DNA from: Tepidibacter formicigenes DSM 15518
GTDB taxonomy: Bacteria; Bacillota; Clostridia; Peptostreptococcales; Peptostreptococcaceae
Reading direction: 5' to 3'
DNA: 64,000 nt
Assembly: GCF_900142235.1 (NCBI RefSeq)
Contig: NZ_FRAE01000005.1
Span: 39,478-103,477 of the forward strand
The notes beneath the pieces were generated by a model. It did no database searches, was not told the origin of the DNA, and worked only from the letters and a program-made list of their open reading frames with translations. Below are positions 1 through 8,383 of the stretch, piece after piece. Numbering within the stretch: the stretch's first letter is position 1; every line of letters begins with the position of its first letter. A program made the position numbers and the translations under genes.

Positions 1-1637
1 TGTGAGCCTTGTGTTTTATAATTTCTCATAAAATGCTCATTAATATCAAAGGCTATCATACTTATCCTTTGATCTGATGAAGCTATTTTTTCAAATTTAC
101 TCCATTTTTTCATTACTTCATCTTTTTGCTTATCATTTAGATTTCTTGTTATCATTTCAAGACGATTATCTATAGCTTTTCTATTTACAGTTTGTTCAAC
201 CATTTTTCCTTCATACAAAAGTGGAAGAATTGCTTTATCTTTAACACCATCTGCAATAGTGTATTTATGAATTAGTTTTCCAAATTTAATCATTGTATTT
301 TTTTCATTTTTCATAAGTGGAGTTCCAGTAAAACCTAAATAACATGCATTAGGAAATACTTTTTTCATCTTTATATGAAGCTCTCCATATTGAGTTCTAT
401 GGCTTTCATCTACAAGAACAAAAATATCTCTTGATTTAACAGGATCTTGATTATTAGCAGCTTTATCAAATTTATGAACTAAAGTAGTTATAATATCTGC
501 ACTATTACTATCAATAAGCTCTATTAAATGTTTTCCAGATGTTGCTCTATTTGCGCAAAGTCTTGTATGGTTAAACGTTTTGTGTATTTGCTTGTCTAGC
601 TCTACTCTGTCTGTAACAACTATTACCTTTGGATGACATTCTTTAAGCTGTGACAAAATATATTTTGCAAGCATTACCATTGTTAGAGACTTTCCTGATC
701 CTTGTGTATGCCATATTACTCCTGATTGTCTATTTCCATTTTTATCATTTTCTTCAATAGTTTTGATAATTTCTTTTATTGCAAAGTACTGCTGATACCT
801 TGTAACTTTCTTTACATCTTTATCATATATTACGAAAAATTTTGTAAGTTCTAAAAGTCTTTCTGGATGAAATAAAGATACAATATTTTTGTCTTGGATT
901 GTTGGTATTCTATCATTTACTATTTTTTCAATTTTTTCATTTAGCCAACCTTCATTTTCTTCTTTCCAAACACTCCAAAATTTCTTAGGTGTAGCACATG
1001 TTGCGTATTTTGTTTCATTTTTATTTGTAGACATTACTATTTGAATAAATTTAAAAAGCTGAGGTATATAGTCTTTTCCCTGATTTCTAATCATTTGACT
1101 AATACCTTGCTCCATTGATATAGATGCTTTTTTACATTCAATTACTGCAAAAGGTATACCATTTACAAACAGTACTATATCTGGTCTTGCAGATGATTGT
1201 CCGTCTTCTTTTTCAACTGAAAATTCTTCTACAACATGAAATACATTGTTATATGGTTCTTCCCAATCTATATACCTAATATTAAATGATTGTTTTTTTC
1301 CATCTGGAAGATCTTCTTGATAACTTTTCCCAAGCATTAAAGTTTCATATATTTTTTCATTAGTTTTAACTAATCCATCTGTTAATGGTTCATCTATATC
1401 TAGTATTGCTTGATTTATATTTTTTTGACTAAATTTATATATATTTTTTTTGTATTCATATGAGTTAAGCTCATTAAGTTTTTCTTTTAATATATCTTTT
1501 AAAATTACGTTATATAAATTTCCTCTAAGCTTTTCAGCTTTTTCACTTTCTATATATTTATATCCAAGCCCCTTTAATAGTTGAATTGCTGGTATTTGTG
1601 ATATATTTCTTTCATCATAATCTCTCGCCCTTGGCAT
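1..1637 (-). CDS. hsdR: Type I restriction enzyme R subunit HsdR (3' end beyond window)
   Basis: An open frame runs from an ATG at 1637, behind a GGGGGAG ribosome site, to the window edge, giving about 545 residues without a stop. The N-terminal part holds a PD-(D/E)XK nuclease pattern (RPDIVLF followed by AVIECKKAS). A helicase motor follows with Walker A (HTQGSGKS), a DESH box (VLVDESHR) and the GFTGTP motif. HsdR is the ATP-driven translocase and endonuclease of type I R-M complexes, working with HsdM and HsdS. It is the last gene seen of an operon starting near 5.94 kb and begins 11 bases after hsdS. The C-terminal part of the protein is outside the window, so intactness cannot be judged. 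Confidence 0.96.
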   Translation of the reverse strand, partial: MPRARDYDERNISQIPAIQLLKGLGYKYIESEKAEKLRGNLYNVILKDILKEKLNELNSYEYKKNIYKFSQKNINQAILDIDEPLTDGLVKTNEKIYETLMLGKSYQEDLPDGKKQSFNIRYIDWEEPYNNVFHVVEEFSVEKEDGQSSARPDIVLFVNGIPFAVIECKKASISMEQGISQMIRNQGKDYIPQLFKFIQIVMSTNKNETKYATCATPKKFWSVWKEENEGWLNEKIEKIVNDRIPTIQDKNIVSLFHPERLLELTKFFVIYDKDVKKVTRYQQYFAIKEIIKTIEENDKNGNRQSGVIWHTQGSGKSLTMVMLAKYILSQLKECHPKVIVVTDRVELDKQIHKTFNHTRLCANRATSGKHLIELIDSNSADIITTLVHKFDKAANNQDPVKSRDIFVLVDESHRTQYGELHIKMKKVFPNACYLGFTGTPLMKNEKNTMIKFGKLIHKYTIADGVKDKAILPLLYEGKMVEQTVNRKAIDNRLEMITRNLNDKQKDEVMKKWSKFEKIASSDQRISMIAFDINEHFMRNYKTQGS

Positions 1638-1648
1638 TGTATCTCCCC

Positions 1649-2950
1649 CTAAACCTTTACTCTTACTTTTCCTGTTAAAAGTAACTGCATAAGTCCTTTT
1701 TTCTGCTCTTTAAGTGCTTCAAGTTCTTTTTCTAGAAGTTTTATTTCTTTTGACATTGCATCTAAGAAATTAGATATACTTTCCTGCTCTAAAAGTCCAG
1801 GTATTCTAGTATTGAGTCTTAATAGAGGTTTAATGTTTATATATATCTGTGTTCCACCCTGTGATATTGAAAATATTTTCCGATGGAATTCATCACTATT
1901 AATTAGATAGTACAAATATTTACTTAATACAAGCTCATTATTAACTACTAACCTTGCAGTTCTCTGATTAAATATATATTTGTTATCTTCATCAATTAGT
2001 AATACTCTTCCAATAATTCGTCCTTCCTTTGTTTTATCATTCAAAACCATTGCTAAATCATTTTTATTTAAGACATATTTTTTTGTTTCCTCATTTAATT
2101 CCACTAGAATACCTTTGTCTATATATGTTCCATCTACAGAATAGTTGCCTATTGAAATTACTTTAAGCCCAGTTTCTTGATTAAAATATTTTTCTAAGGA
2201 TTTGCTATTATAACACTCTACAATATCTCCTAATTCAACTTTCTTCCATTCTCCATCAAATCCAGGAAGCCTTACTTTTCCAGTTAATAAATTTTGCATA
2301 AGTCCTTTTTTCTGCTGTTTTTTCTGTTCAAGTAGTTTTTCTTTAAGAGCCATGGCATTATCCCAAGTTGAAAGTATTTTACCTATCGCTTTACGCTCAT
2401 ATTGTTTAGTTGAATAAGGAATTTTTAAATTTTGTACATCTTTATTATTTATTGCAGGATAGTTTGATCCAACCAATAAACTATTAATCTGTTTTTCAAT
2501 TTCATAACTAAATAAATTTTGATAAATTAAATCTATGTCATTTATATTTTTACTTGATATAACAGCAAAACCAGTTGAACAAATGCAATCAGAAGTTTCA
2601 AAACTAGCTTTAGCAAAACCTTTAAGGTAAGGTCTTACTGTACTCATTAAAATATCATTTGTATTAAAAATTCTTCTTGCTCTAGAAGGCAAAGAATTGA
2701 AAGAAATTTTTTCATTAGGATGTTTAATATTTCCATTATCAACACAAGATAAGTCATAATAATAAAACATACAATTTTTATCAACTGAATTATCTAAAGA
2801 TTTACTGTTAATATTTGATATATCTTTCAGTTTCTTAACTTCCCAATCTACAGGTATAATACCAACCTTAGTTTTCTTATATCCCTCTGGAATTTCTCCT
2901 CTATTTATCATATCTATTCTTTCTTTTATCTCCTGCTTCAATTTCCTCAC
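1649..2950 (-). CDS. hsdS: Type I R-M specificity subunit HsdS, two target-recognition domains
   Basis: 433 residues with two half-repeats, each a target-recognition domain followed by a helical spacer. The spacers end in near-identical sequence (QKKGLMQNLLTGKVRLP near residue 230; QKKGLMQLLLTGKVRVKV at the C-terminus), the usual pseudo-dyad of HsdS. It sets the bipartite DNA site for the HsdM/HsdR complex. The frame starts with GTG directly after the dinD stop and has only a weak ribosome site. An internal ATG (protein starting MINRGEIPEG) has a GGAG upstream and is an alternative start. The downstream partner hsdR follows after 11 bases. Confidence 0.95.
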   Translation of the reverse strand: MRKLKQEIKERIDMINRGEIPEGYKKTKVGIIPVDWEVKKLKDISNINSKSLDNSVDKNCMFYYYDLSCVDNGNIKHPNEKISFNSLPSRARRIFNTNDILMSTVRPYLKGFAKASFETSDCICSTGFAVISSKNINDIDLIYQNLFSYEIEKQINSLLVGSNYPAINNKDVQNLKIPYSTKQYERKAIGKILSTWDNAMALKEKLLEQKKQQKKGLMQNLLTGKVRLPGFDGEWKKVELGDIVECYNSKSLEKYFNQETGLKVISIGNYSVDGTYIDKGILVELNEETKKYVLNKNDLAMVLNDKTKEGRIIGRVLLIDEDNKYIFNQRTARLVVNNELVLSKYLYYLINSDEFHRKIFSISQGGTQIYINIKPLLRLNTRIPGLLEQESISNFLDAMSKEIKLLEKELEALKEQKKGLMQLLLTGKVRVKV

Positions 2951-3814
2951 CTACTTTCCACTTGTAAGCTTCTTTTTATTTCCTATAAGCTTTAATTTTT
3001 TCTTTTCTTCTCTTTCAATTTGCTTTATACTTTTTTGGGGAGTTGGTAAATCTTCTGGCATAGTACCACCTAATTCTTTTATAGTTTGCCTTACTTTTGC
3101 TCCAACTTCAAAGTGTGCATTATTTGCATTATCTTTTCCTTTAATATTTTCACGTCTTAGTTTTTCTTCTGTTTGTGTTGCTCTAAACAGATTAGCTGCA
3201 AGTTCTGTACTTCCCATATGATCAAGTATTTGTTGACTTTTCTTTAAGCCTTTTTTTATATGAATATCTTTAGCAGTTAATCCTCCATAAAGTCCCATAT
3301 AGCCATGATTTTGAAAAATTGCATATTCTATATTAGTTTTAACACCTGCATTATGAGCTGCTTCTACTAATTTTTTATTATGTTCTTTTAATTCATTTCT
3401 AATGGCAAGTCTTTTTCTATCTTCATCCATTAACTCAAATTCATTTTGTAGTTCTTGTTTTCTTGTTTGAACTGCAAAATAAGTTTGTCCCAGTGCTACA
3501 ACTTCTTTTCTTGGATCTGCATTTTGTACTATAAGATAACAAGCATATCTCGATAGCATTATATCGTCTATTTCTCTTTGAGCACCCGAACCTAACTTAA
3601 CCATTTTTCCCACGTGGGAAAAATGGTCTAAAATATCATAATTGCTATTTTTACAAGCAATTTTTGCTTTTTCAATAACATTTAAGAATTTATCCCATCG
3701 CTTATATTCTAAAATTTGCTGCAAATCTCTTGCATACCAAAATTCTTGATCGTATTCATTTATATTTTTTATATTTTCAAAAACACTTTCATTGTATTTT
3801 TCAATCTCTCCCAT
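2951..3814 (-). CDS. dinD: DinD-like DNA-damage-inducible protein inside the R-M operon
   Basis: 287 residues, ATG behind GGAGGG. It shows the DinD pattern: an N-terminal BRO-type region (FWYARDLQQILEYKRWDKF), then KMVKLGSGAQREIDDIMLSRYACYLI and VALGQTYFAVQTRKQE. DinD homologues respond to DNA damage in enterobacteria and often sit beside type I R-M genes; their biochemical role is not settled. Here it lies between hsdM (14 bases upstream) and hsdS (adjoining), so it is probably co-transcribed with the methylase and specificity genes. Codons for DHFSHVGKMV contain a perfect 26-bp palindrome (3601-3626). Family assignment is firm, function is not. Confidence 0.88.
   Translation of the reverse strand: MGEIEKYNESVFENIKNINEYDQEFWYARDLQQILEYKRWDKFLNVIEKAKIACKNSNYDILDHFSHVGKMVKLGSGAQREIDDIMLSRYACYLIVQNADPRKEVVALGQTYFAVQTRKQELQNEFELMDEDRKRLAIRNELKEHNKKLVEAAHNAGVKTNIEYAIFQNHGYMGLYGGLTAKDIHIKKGLKKSQQILDHMGSTELAANLFRATQTEEKLRRENIKGKDNANNAHFEVGAKVRQTIKELGGTMPEDLPTPQKSIKQIEREEKKKLKLIGNKKKLTSGK
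3601..3626. repeat. Perfect 26-bp palindrome within dinD
   Basis: CCATTTTTCCCAC is followed directly by its exact reverse complement GTGGGAAAAATGG, with no loop. It lies wholly inside dinD coding sequence. It could be a protein-binding dyad or a strong mRNA hairpin; no regulator gene for it is visible. Confidence 0.8.
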
Positions 3815-3828
3815 ATTAAAGCCCTCCT

Positions 3829-5358
3829 TTATAATCCAAGTTCTTCAATGTATTTTGCCATTTGCTTTTCTACTTCTTTAAGCTCAGCTTTAATATTTGC
3901 TATATTTTCTTTAACTGCATCCATATCAACAGGTTCTTCTTCTTCAAAAGTATCTACATATCTTGGAATATTTAAGTTATAGTCATTTTCTTTTATTTCA
4001 TCTATTGTTGCTACATAAGAGTATTTATCTATACTTTCATATTTTTCATAAGTATCAACTATTTTTTGAATGTCTTCTTCTCTTAATACATTTTGATTTT
4101 TACCTTTTTCATAATTTCCTTCCCCTGATGCATCTATGAAAAGAACTTCTTTTTTAGTTCTGTTCTTTTTAAACACTAATACACAAGCAGGTATTCCAGT
4201 TCCAAAGAATAAGTTTTCTGGAAGTCCTATAACTGCATCTAAAAGATTCAGTTCTATAATTTGTTTTCTTATTTTTCCTTCTGAAGCTCCTCTAAATAAA
4301 ACTCCATGAGGTAGAACTACTCCCATTCTTCCATTTTCAGCAAGTGAATAAAGCATATGTTGAACGAAAGCATAATCTCCTTTTGAACTAGGAGGAACTC
4401 CCCATTCAAATCTTCTATATGGATCAAGTGATGCTTCCATTTTAAACTTTTTATCAGTATTAGTTTCACCAGCAAAGCCCATAGCCCATTTGTCTAAACT
4501 AAATGGAGGATTTGAAACTATAACTTGAAACTTCATAAGCTTATCATCTTCAAGATGAAGTGGATTTGATAATGTATCTCCCCAAGCTATACGAGCATCA
4601 TCTATTCCATGAAGGAACATATTCATTTTACAAAGTGAATGTGTTTGTCCATTTCTTTCTTGTCCATATATTTGTGCTTTTTTATTTGGAACTTTATTAA
4701 ATGCTTTTATAAGAAGTGATCCTGAACCACATGTTGGATCATATATTCTGTCATTTTCCTCAGGTTTTACAAGTCTTGCAAGTAATTCAGATACCATAGA
4801 TGGTGTAAAGAATTCTCCACCTTTTTTCCCTGCATCAGATGCAAATTTTGCTATCATATATTCATATGCATCTCCTATTACATCATTTCCTGATAATCTT
4901 GAAGGTCTAAGATTTAATTTATTAAAGTCTTCTAATAAATGTTTTAATATTGCATTTCTTTCTTTAGGTTTTCCTAAAACAATTTCACTGTTAAAATCTA
5001 TATTTCTAAATACGCCTCTTAATTTTCCTTTGTTTTCTTCTTCTATATGTTCTAGTGCTTTATTTATAATGTCTCCTATTTCTGAATCATTTCTTTTGTC
5101 ATATAAATATTCAAAAGTAGATTTTTCATCAAGAACGAATCTTTCTCTTGCCATGGCTCTTTTTATTCTTTCTTCATTTCCATCATATCTTTTTGCATAT
5201 TCTTCATAGTGTTCCTTATATGTATCACTTAGATATTTAATAAATAGCATTACAAGAATATAGTCTTTATATATTGATGAGTCTATTTTACCTCTGAATG
5301 TATCACAGGCCTGCCATAATATATTATTTATTTCTTCTTGATTTATTTTTTGAGTCAT
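3829..5358 (-). CDS. hsdM: Type I R-M methyltransferase subunit HsdM
   Basis: 509 residues, ATG behind AAAAGGAGG. The N-terminal helical HsdM domain (SSIYKDYILVMLFIKYLSD) is followed by an N6-adenine methyltransferase fold with the SAM-binding motif DPTCGSGSLL, the catalytic NPPF in VIVSNPPFSLDKW, and the preceding GGEFFTPSMVSELLA typical of HsdM. It methylates adenine in the sequence set by HsdS and is needed for restriction by HsdR. It is the second gene of the operon, 15 bases after the single-domain HsdS-like gene. Length and motifs are normal for an active enzyme. Confidence 0.97.
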   Translation of the reverse strand: MTQKINQEEINNILWQACDTFRGKIDSSIYKDYILVMLFIKYLSDTYKEHYEEYAKRYDGNEERIKRAMARERFVLDEKSTFEYLYDKRNDSEIGDIINKALEHIEEENKGKLRGVFRNIDFNSEIVLGKPKERNAILKHLLEDFNKLNLRPSRLSGNDVIGDAYEYMIAKFASDAGKKGGEFFTPSMVSELLARLVKPEENDRIYDPTCGSGSLLIKAFNKVPNKKAQIYGQERNGQTHSLCKMNMFLHGIDDARIAWGDTLSNPLHLEDDKLMKFQVIVSNPPFSLDKWAMGFAGETNTDKKFKMEASLDPYRRFEWGVPPSSKGDYAFVQHMLYSLAENGRMGVVLPHGVLFRGASEGKIRKQIIELNLLDAVIGLPENLFFGTGIPACVLVFKKNRTKKEVLFIDASGEGNYEKGKNQNVLREEDIQKIVDTYEKYESIDKYSYVATIDEIKENDYNLNIPRYVDTFEEEEPVDMDAVKENIANIKAELKEVEKQMAKYIEELGL

Positions 5359-5373
5359 TTATAATGCCTCCTT

Positions 5374-5943
5374 TTAATTTATTATACTGTTTATAATTGA
5401 TTTATTTAAAGTTTCTTTTTCTTCAATTAAATTTTTGAGCAATTTCTTCTCTCTTATATGAAGCTTATTTATTTCAACCATTCTTGTCTGTATATCTTTT
5501 GAAAATTCTTTAACTATAAAGCTTTTTAAAAAATTTGTACTAATAGTAGATATAGCTGATCCAACAGCAAACTTATTTATATGTCTTTTACCATAGTCTG
5601 AATTTAGATATAAAGCTAAAAACTCTGGAAGTATATCTTTATTATTTTTTAATCTTATAACACTAAAAAGAGATGGTATTACAACTCCTTCTAAATTTTC
5701 TTCTATATAAACTGCTGTATACGGACTACTTAGTCTTATTATTACATCTCCTTTTTTAGTTAAATACAAAGGCGATAGTAATTCACTACTTTCAAATTCT
5801 TCAAGTTCATTTATGTTTATTTCTCCATGTTCTTCAAAACTTTTAAGAGTAAGTATTTTATATATTTTTTCTGGAGAAGATTTAGCTTTTTTGCGAGATA
5901 AAACAAGTCCTGTTCTAATTTCAGCTATATTTTCAAGTTTCAT
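5374..5943 (-). CDS. Single-domain HsdS-like protein (half specificity subunit)
   Basis: 189 residues from the ATG at 5943, chosen because GGAGGTGA precedes it at good spacing; a longer frame to 6009 has no such site. The sequence looks like one target-recognition domain (LENIAEIRTGLVLSRKKA ... LYLTKKGDVIIRLS ... SAISTISTNFLKSFIV) plus one C-terminal coiled spacer rich in K/E/L. A full HsdS has two of each, and a full hsdS lies downstream at 1649-2950. It is first in the operon, so it should be made with HsdM. It may dimerise to give a second specificity or be a relic; the sequence alone does not decide. Confidence 0.75.
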   Translation of the reverse strand: MKLENIAEIRTGLVLSRKKAKSSPEKIYKILTLKSFEEHGEININELEEFESSELLSPLYLTKKGDVIIRLSSPYTAVYIEENLEGVVIPSLFSVIRLKNNKDILPEFLALYLNSDYGKRHINKFAVGSAISTISTNFLKSFIVKEFSKDIQTRMVEINKLHIREKKLLKNLIEEKETLNKSIINSIIN

Positions 5944-5965
5944 TAAATCACCTCCTACAATTTCC

Positions 5966-6009
5966 ATTTTGTTATTTTTATGGTATAACAAAATAAAGTT
6001 TATTGTCAA
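5966..6009 (-). promoter_or_regulatory. R-M operon promoter overlapped by a perfect inverted repeat
   Basis: On the minus strand TTGACA (6004-6009) and TATACC (5982-5987) are separated by 16 bases, upstream of the half-hsdS start at 5943. A perfect 10-bp inverted repeat, ATTTTGTTAT (5966-5975) and ATAACAAAAT (5985-5994), straddles the -10 box, and a similar half-site (TTTTTTGTTAT) lies at about 6014-6024. This layout fits an operator. No small HTH controller (C protein) gene was seen nearby. Confidence 0.6.
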
Positions 6010-6030
6010 TAATATTTTTTGTTATAATTT

Positions 6031-6060
6031 AAAAATAACCCAGAAAATTTTCTCTAGGTT
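6031..6060 (-). terminator. Probable intrinsic terminator of the fic remnant
   Basis: On the minus strand AACCTAGAGAAAATTTTCTGGGTT forms a hairpin (arms at 6037-6047 and 6050-6060) followed by ATTTTTAAA. It overlaps the stop codon of the fic remnant. Confidence 0.5.
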
Positions 6061-6630
6061 ATCCAACAATATAAAGATACATATCTAAACTAGTATCTAC
6101 TGCTTTTTCTATAATTTTAATAAAGTCAGTATAATCATTATCTACACTTGCTTTTTCTAATGCATTCATGTACTCATCTCTATCTTCCATTTTAATTACA
6201 CAAATAGGATACCCACTTCTCATTAATATTAAATTAGTAAGAAGTCTTATTACCATCTATAAAAGAATGTATATAAGTAAATTTATGATGAAATATTGCT
6301 GCAAGTTCTACTGAATGAAGCTTTGTCTTGTTTTCATTGTACGTATCTGCTCCAAAAACTTAATCCCAAATCCCAGGAATGAAGCTTTGTCTTGTTTTCA
6401 TTGTACCAACAAATCAATTCTCTCATTTGATCTTCTACTAAAAAATGCTGCGGTAGTCTATGTTTACTACCACTTATTAACACATTTACATTTCTATATA
6501 TTCCTGCATTTTCATTGTTTATACTTTTTAAAATAATATAATGAATATTTTTAATAACTGTTTCACTAATATCTATATCTTTTCTTACTATATCTTCTAT
6601 ATAATCTATTGCTTCTTTAGGAGCTTTAAA
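6059..6630 (-). pseudogene. Broken Fic-domain (AMPylase) gene
   Basis: Pieces of a Fic protein appear in order on the minus strand. APKEAIDYIEDIVRKDID near 6620 and HFLVEDQMRELICWYNENKT near 6400 share one frame; ELAAIFHHKFTYIHSFIDGN near 6260-6310 and RLLTNLILMRSGYP near 6240 lie in others. Two lesions break it. First, 29 bp (6313-6341) are duplicated at 6377-6405 with 35 bp of filler, shifting the frame. Second, a short deletion removes the middle of the catalytic HxFx(D/E)GNGR motif (IDGN joins directly to RLLTNL). The N-terminus is lost near 6630, where an integrase remnant begins on the other strand. It cannot encode a working Fic enzyme. Confidence 0.85.
6313..6405. repeat. 29-bp direct repeat inside the fic remnant
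   Basis: The same 29 bases, beginning GAATGAAGCTTTGTCTTG, occur at 6313-6341 and 6377-6405, 64 bp apart. The intervening 35 bp is unrelated to the Fic frame. It looks like a small duplication with filler and accounts for one of the frame breaks in the gene. Confidence 0.85.
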
Positions 6631-6631
6631 A

Positions 6632-7302
6632 ATGGCTGTATATCCTTATCAACTTATAAAACAAAATCCTATGCAATATGTTTCTATGCCAAAATATAAT
6701 ACTAGAAAAACAGATAAAGAAGATTTAAAAGTTATATCTATAGATGATTTTAATAAAATAATAGATAGATTTCCTTTTATAAAGTAGTTTTTATATACCT
6801 TTGCAAATATCTTTTAATACCAGGAATGAGAGCTTCAAAAGTATATGGTCTTACTTGGGGTTGTATAGATTTTGAAGAAGGAAAAACATTAATTGATATT
6901 CTTAAAAAACATAAAAAATACCAATTAGAAAATAAACTTAAATATGGTGAATACTACAGTAATAATTTATACAAATTTGAAGAAGCTAATAAACAATATA
7001 ATAATGCTAATTTAGTTTGTACTAAAGAAAATGGAGAATTAGTATCTACTGACAGCTTAAAATATTTAAGTAGAGTTGTAAATTATGAGCTTGGTATTAA
7101 TTTTAATTTTCACTCTTTAAGACATACTCATGCTACTATTACTATTCTTTTAGAATCTGGAGCAAATATACAAGACATTCAAAAAAGATTAGGTCACAGT
7201 AAATTAGCAACAACTATGGACACTTATTCACATGTAACAGATAAAATGAATCAATATAGTGTAAATAGATTTGAGCAAGCATTAAATTCCAAAATAAAAT
7301 AA
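6632..7302 (+). pseudogene. Remnant of a Tn916-type tyrosine integrase
   Basis: The plus strand carries degraded integrase sequence: NPMQYVSMPKYNTRKTDKEDLK and IDDFNKIIDRFPF near 6670-6780, then SFYIPLQI in another frame, then a 158-residue open piece from 6826 (GMRASKVYGLTW ... NFHSLRHTHATI ... RLGHSKLATTMDTYSHVTDKM). The C-terminal piece keeps the R, HxxR and catalytic Y of tyrosine recombinases. The N-terminal arm-binding region is missing, there are frame breaks near 6780-6830, and the stretch between GCIDFEEGKT and LIDILKKHKKYQ has lost several dozen residues. It is probably left from an integrative element once sited beside the R-M operon. Confidence 0.88.
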
Positions 7303-7346
7303 TTTGCCACCGAACAAAATTCGACGGTGGCAAATGGGTGGCAAAT
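7303..7346. repeat. Inverted repeat at the end of the integrase remnant
   Basis: TTTGCCACCG (7303-7312) is repeated inverted as CGGTGGCAAA (7325-7334), and a second GGTGGCAAAT follows within 15 bp. There is no T-run. Such clusters just after an integrase stop can be recombinase arm or attachment sequence, but this is inference. The rest of 7347-7490 shows nothing recognisable. Confidence 0.45.
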
Positions 7347-7493
7347 AGCTATTTTTATAATATTGAATTAGCTGAAATCCAGTTATTTTCTAACTATGCG
7401 ACAAACCGTTTCCACATGTGTTTTGATAGAGTAATGATAGTATTTCGCAGAAATAATAGGTTTACCCCCTTTTATCCCCCCTCTTTTTTTTAC

Positions 7494-7528
7494 GTAAAAA
7501 ACACCTCATATGTTTCCATATGAAGTGT
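7494..7528 (-). terminator. Intrinsic terminator downstream of the HicB-like gene
   Basis: On the minus strand ACACTTCATATG, loop GAAA, CATATGAGGTGT forms a 12-bp stem followed by TTTTT. It lies 64 bases after the stop of the HicB-like gene. Confidence 0.75.
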
Positions 7529-7591
7529 ATGATCTAGATGTCTAGTGCCATCCATATTATAAGAATTTGTGAAGCCTAATCCTCTTATATT

Positions 7592-7924
7592 TTATTTTCT
7601 TTGTAAAAATATGACATTTCCCTCATTATCATAAAAGGTAAATTCGGACAAATCTATATCTTCAGTATTGTATGATATATAAAAAGCTTTTTCATTATCT
7701 TTTAAATTTATATCTTTTAACGGAGTCATTTTGGGTAACTCATAAACTTGCATCGTTAATGTGTTTAATTTTAAAGCTTCTTGAGCCATTAAAATCCCTT
7801 CTTCTTCTGATCTAGCACAACTTATACATTCAGGTATATCTGGAAATGATATAGATATTCCATAAGCTTCTTCTTTTTTATCATACTCATTGTAATCAAA
7901 AATAGCATAATATCCTATTTTCAT
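7592..7924 (-). CDS. HicB-like antitoxin (orphan)
   Basis: 110 residues. The N-terminal half has the HicB partial RNase H-like fold pattern: a first strand YYAIFDYNE, then AYGISISFPDIPECISCARSEEEGILMAQEAL. HicB proteins neutralise the mRNA interferase HicA and often bind their own promoter. No HicA-sized dsRBD-like gene lies next to it. The gene overlaps by four bases (ATGA) a 32-codon ORF upstream, so the two are translationally coupled. The setting, beside a dead integrase and fic gene, suggests it arrived on a mobile element. The C-terminal part (residues 65-110) has no recognised DNA-binding motif. Confidence 0.7.
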   Translation of the reverse strand: MKIGYYAIFDYNEYDKKEEAYGISISFPDIPECISCARSEEEGILMAQEALKLNTLTMQVYELPKMTPLKDINLKDNEKAFYISYNTEDIDLSEFTFYDNEGNVIFLQRK

Positions 7925-8019
7925 AAAATTTCCTCCGTCATAAATGGTATTATATCAAAATTTCTCAAATATTCTACATATTGATTAATAATTGAACATA
8001 TGTAAATTTCGTTACCCAT
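7921..8019 (-). CDS. Small coupled ORF (32 aa) upstream of the HicB-like gene
   Basis: ATG at 8019 behind GGGGG; the product begins MGNEIYICSIINQYVEYLR and its stop overlaps the next start as ATGA. No family is recognised and no toxin motif can be assigned. A longer frame to 8196 exists, but its upstream part crosses a hairpin and has no ribosome site. It could be a leader peptide, a micro-toxin or the end of a deleted gene. Confidence 0.4.
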   Translation of the reverse strand: MGNEIYICSIINQYVEYLRNFDIIPFMTEEIL

Positions 8020-8041
8020 TTTTATCCCCCTGACACTAAAA

Positions 8042-8065
8042 TAGAGTAGCAACTTAGCTACTCTA
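8042..8065. repeat. 9-bp hairpin upstream of the HicB transcript
   Basis: TAGAGTAGC and GCTACTCTA pair across a 6-base loop. On the minus strand it is followed by TTTTA and lies 23 bases before the 32-aa ORF. It could be a leader attenuator or an operator dyad. The adjoining 8066-8383, apart from an imperfect CCCCA/TGGGG hairpin near 8092, shows nothing recognisable. Confidence 0.5.
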
Positions 8066-8383
8066 CATACTCTTTTAACTCCCCATTTATACGGTTGGGG
8101 TTTTACCGATTCTTTCGTTTCTAATATTATTATACACATTAAGTGCAATATTAACAACAACTTTTTATAGATTTTTATATTATCCCTAAGAATCAACTAG
8201 TTCATCTGGCACTGCACTAAAATATTCAATACAAATCCACAAAACTCCTTCTTTTTTACCAATTTGTACATTCCGCATGAATGTAAAATCCCTATAAATA
8301 AAAACTTCCTCAGTCTTAATCTGAAGGAGCATCTTATACACTATTAAATTCATTCAATAACCTTTAAAAGCCTTAATTTCAAC

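Noticed and set aside
7470..8030. 11-bp direct repeat TTTTATCCCCC as attachment sites around the HicB gene
   Set aside because: Too short and low in complexity in AT-rich DNA, and not centred on the integrase remnant.
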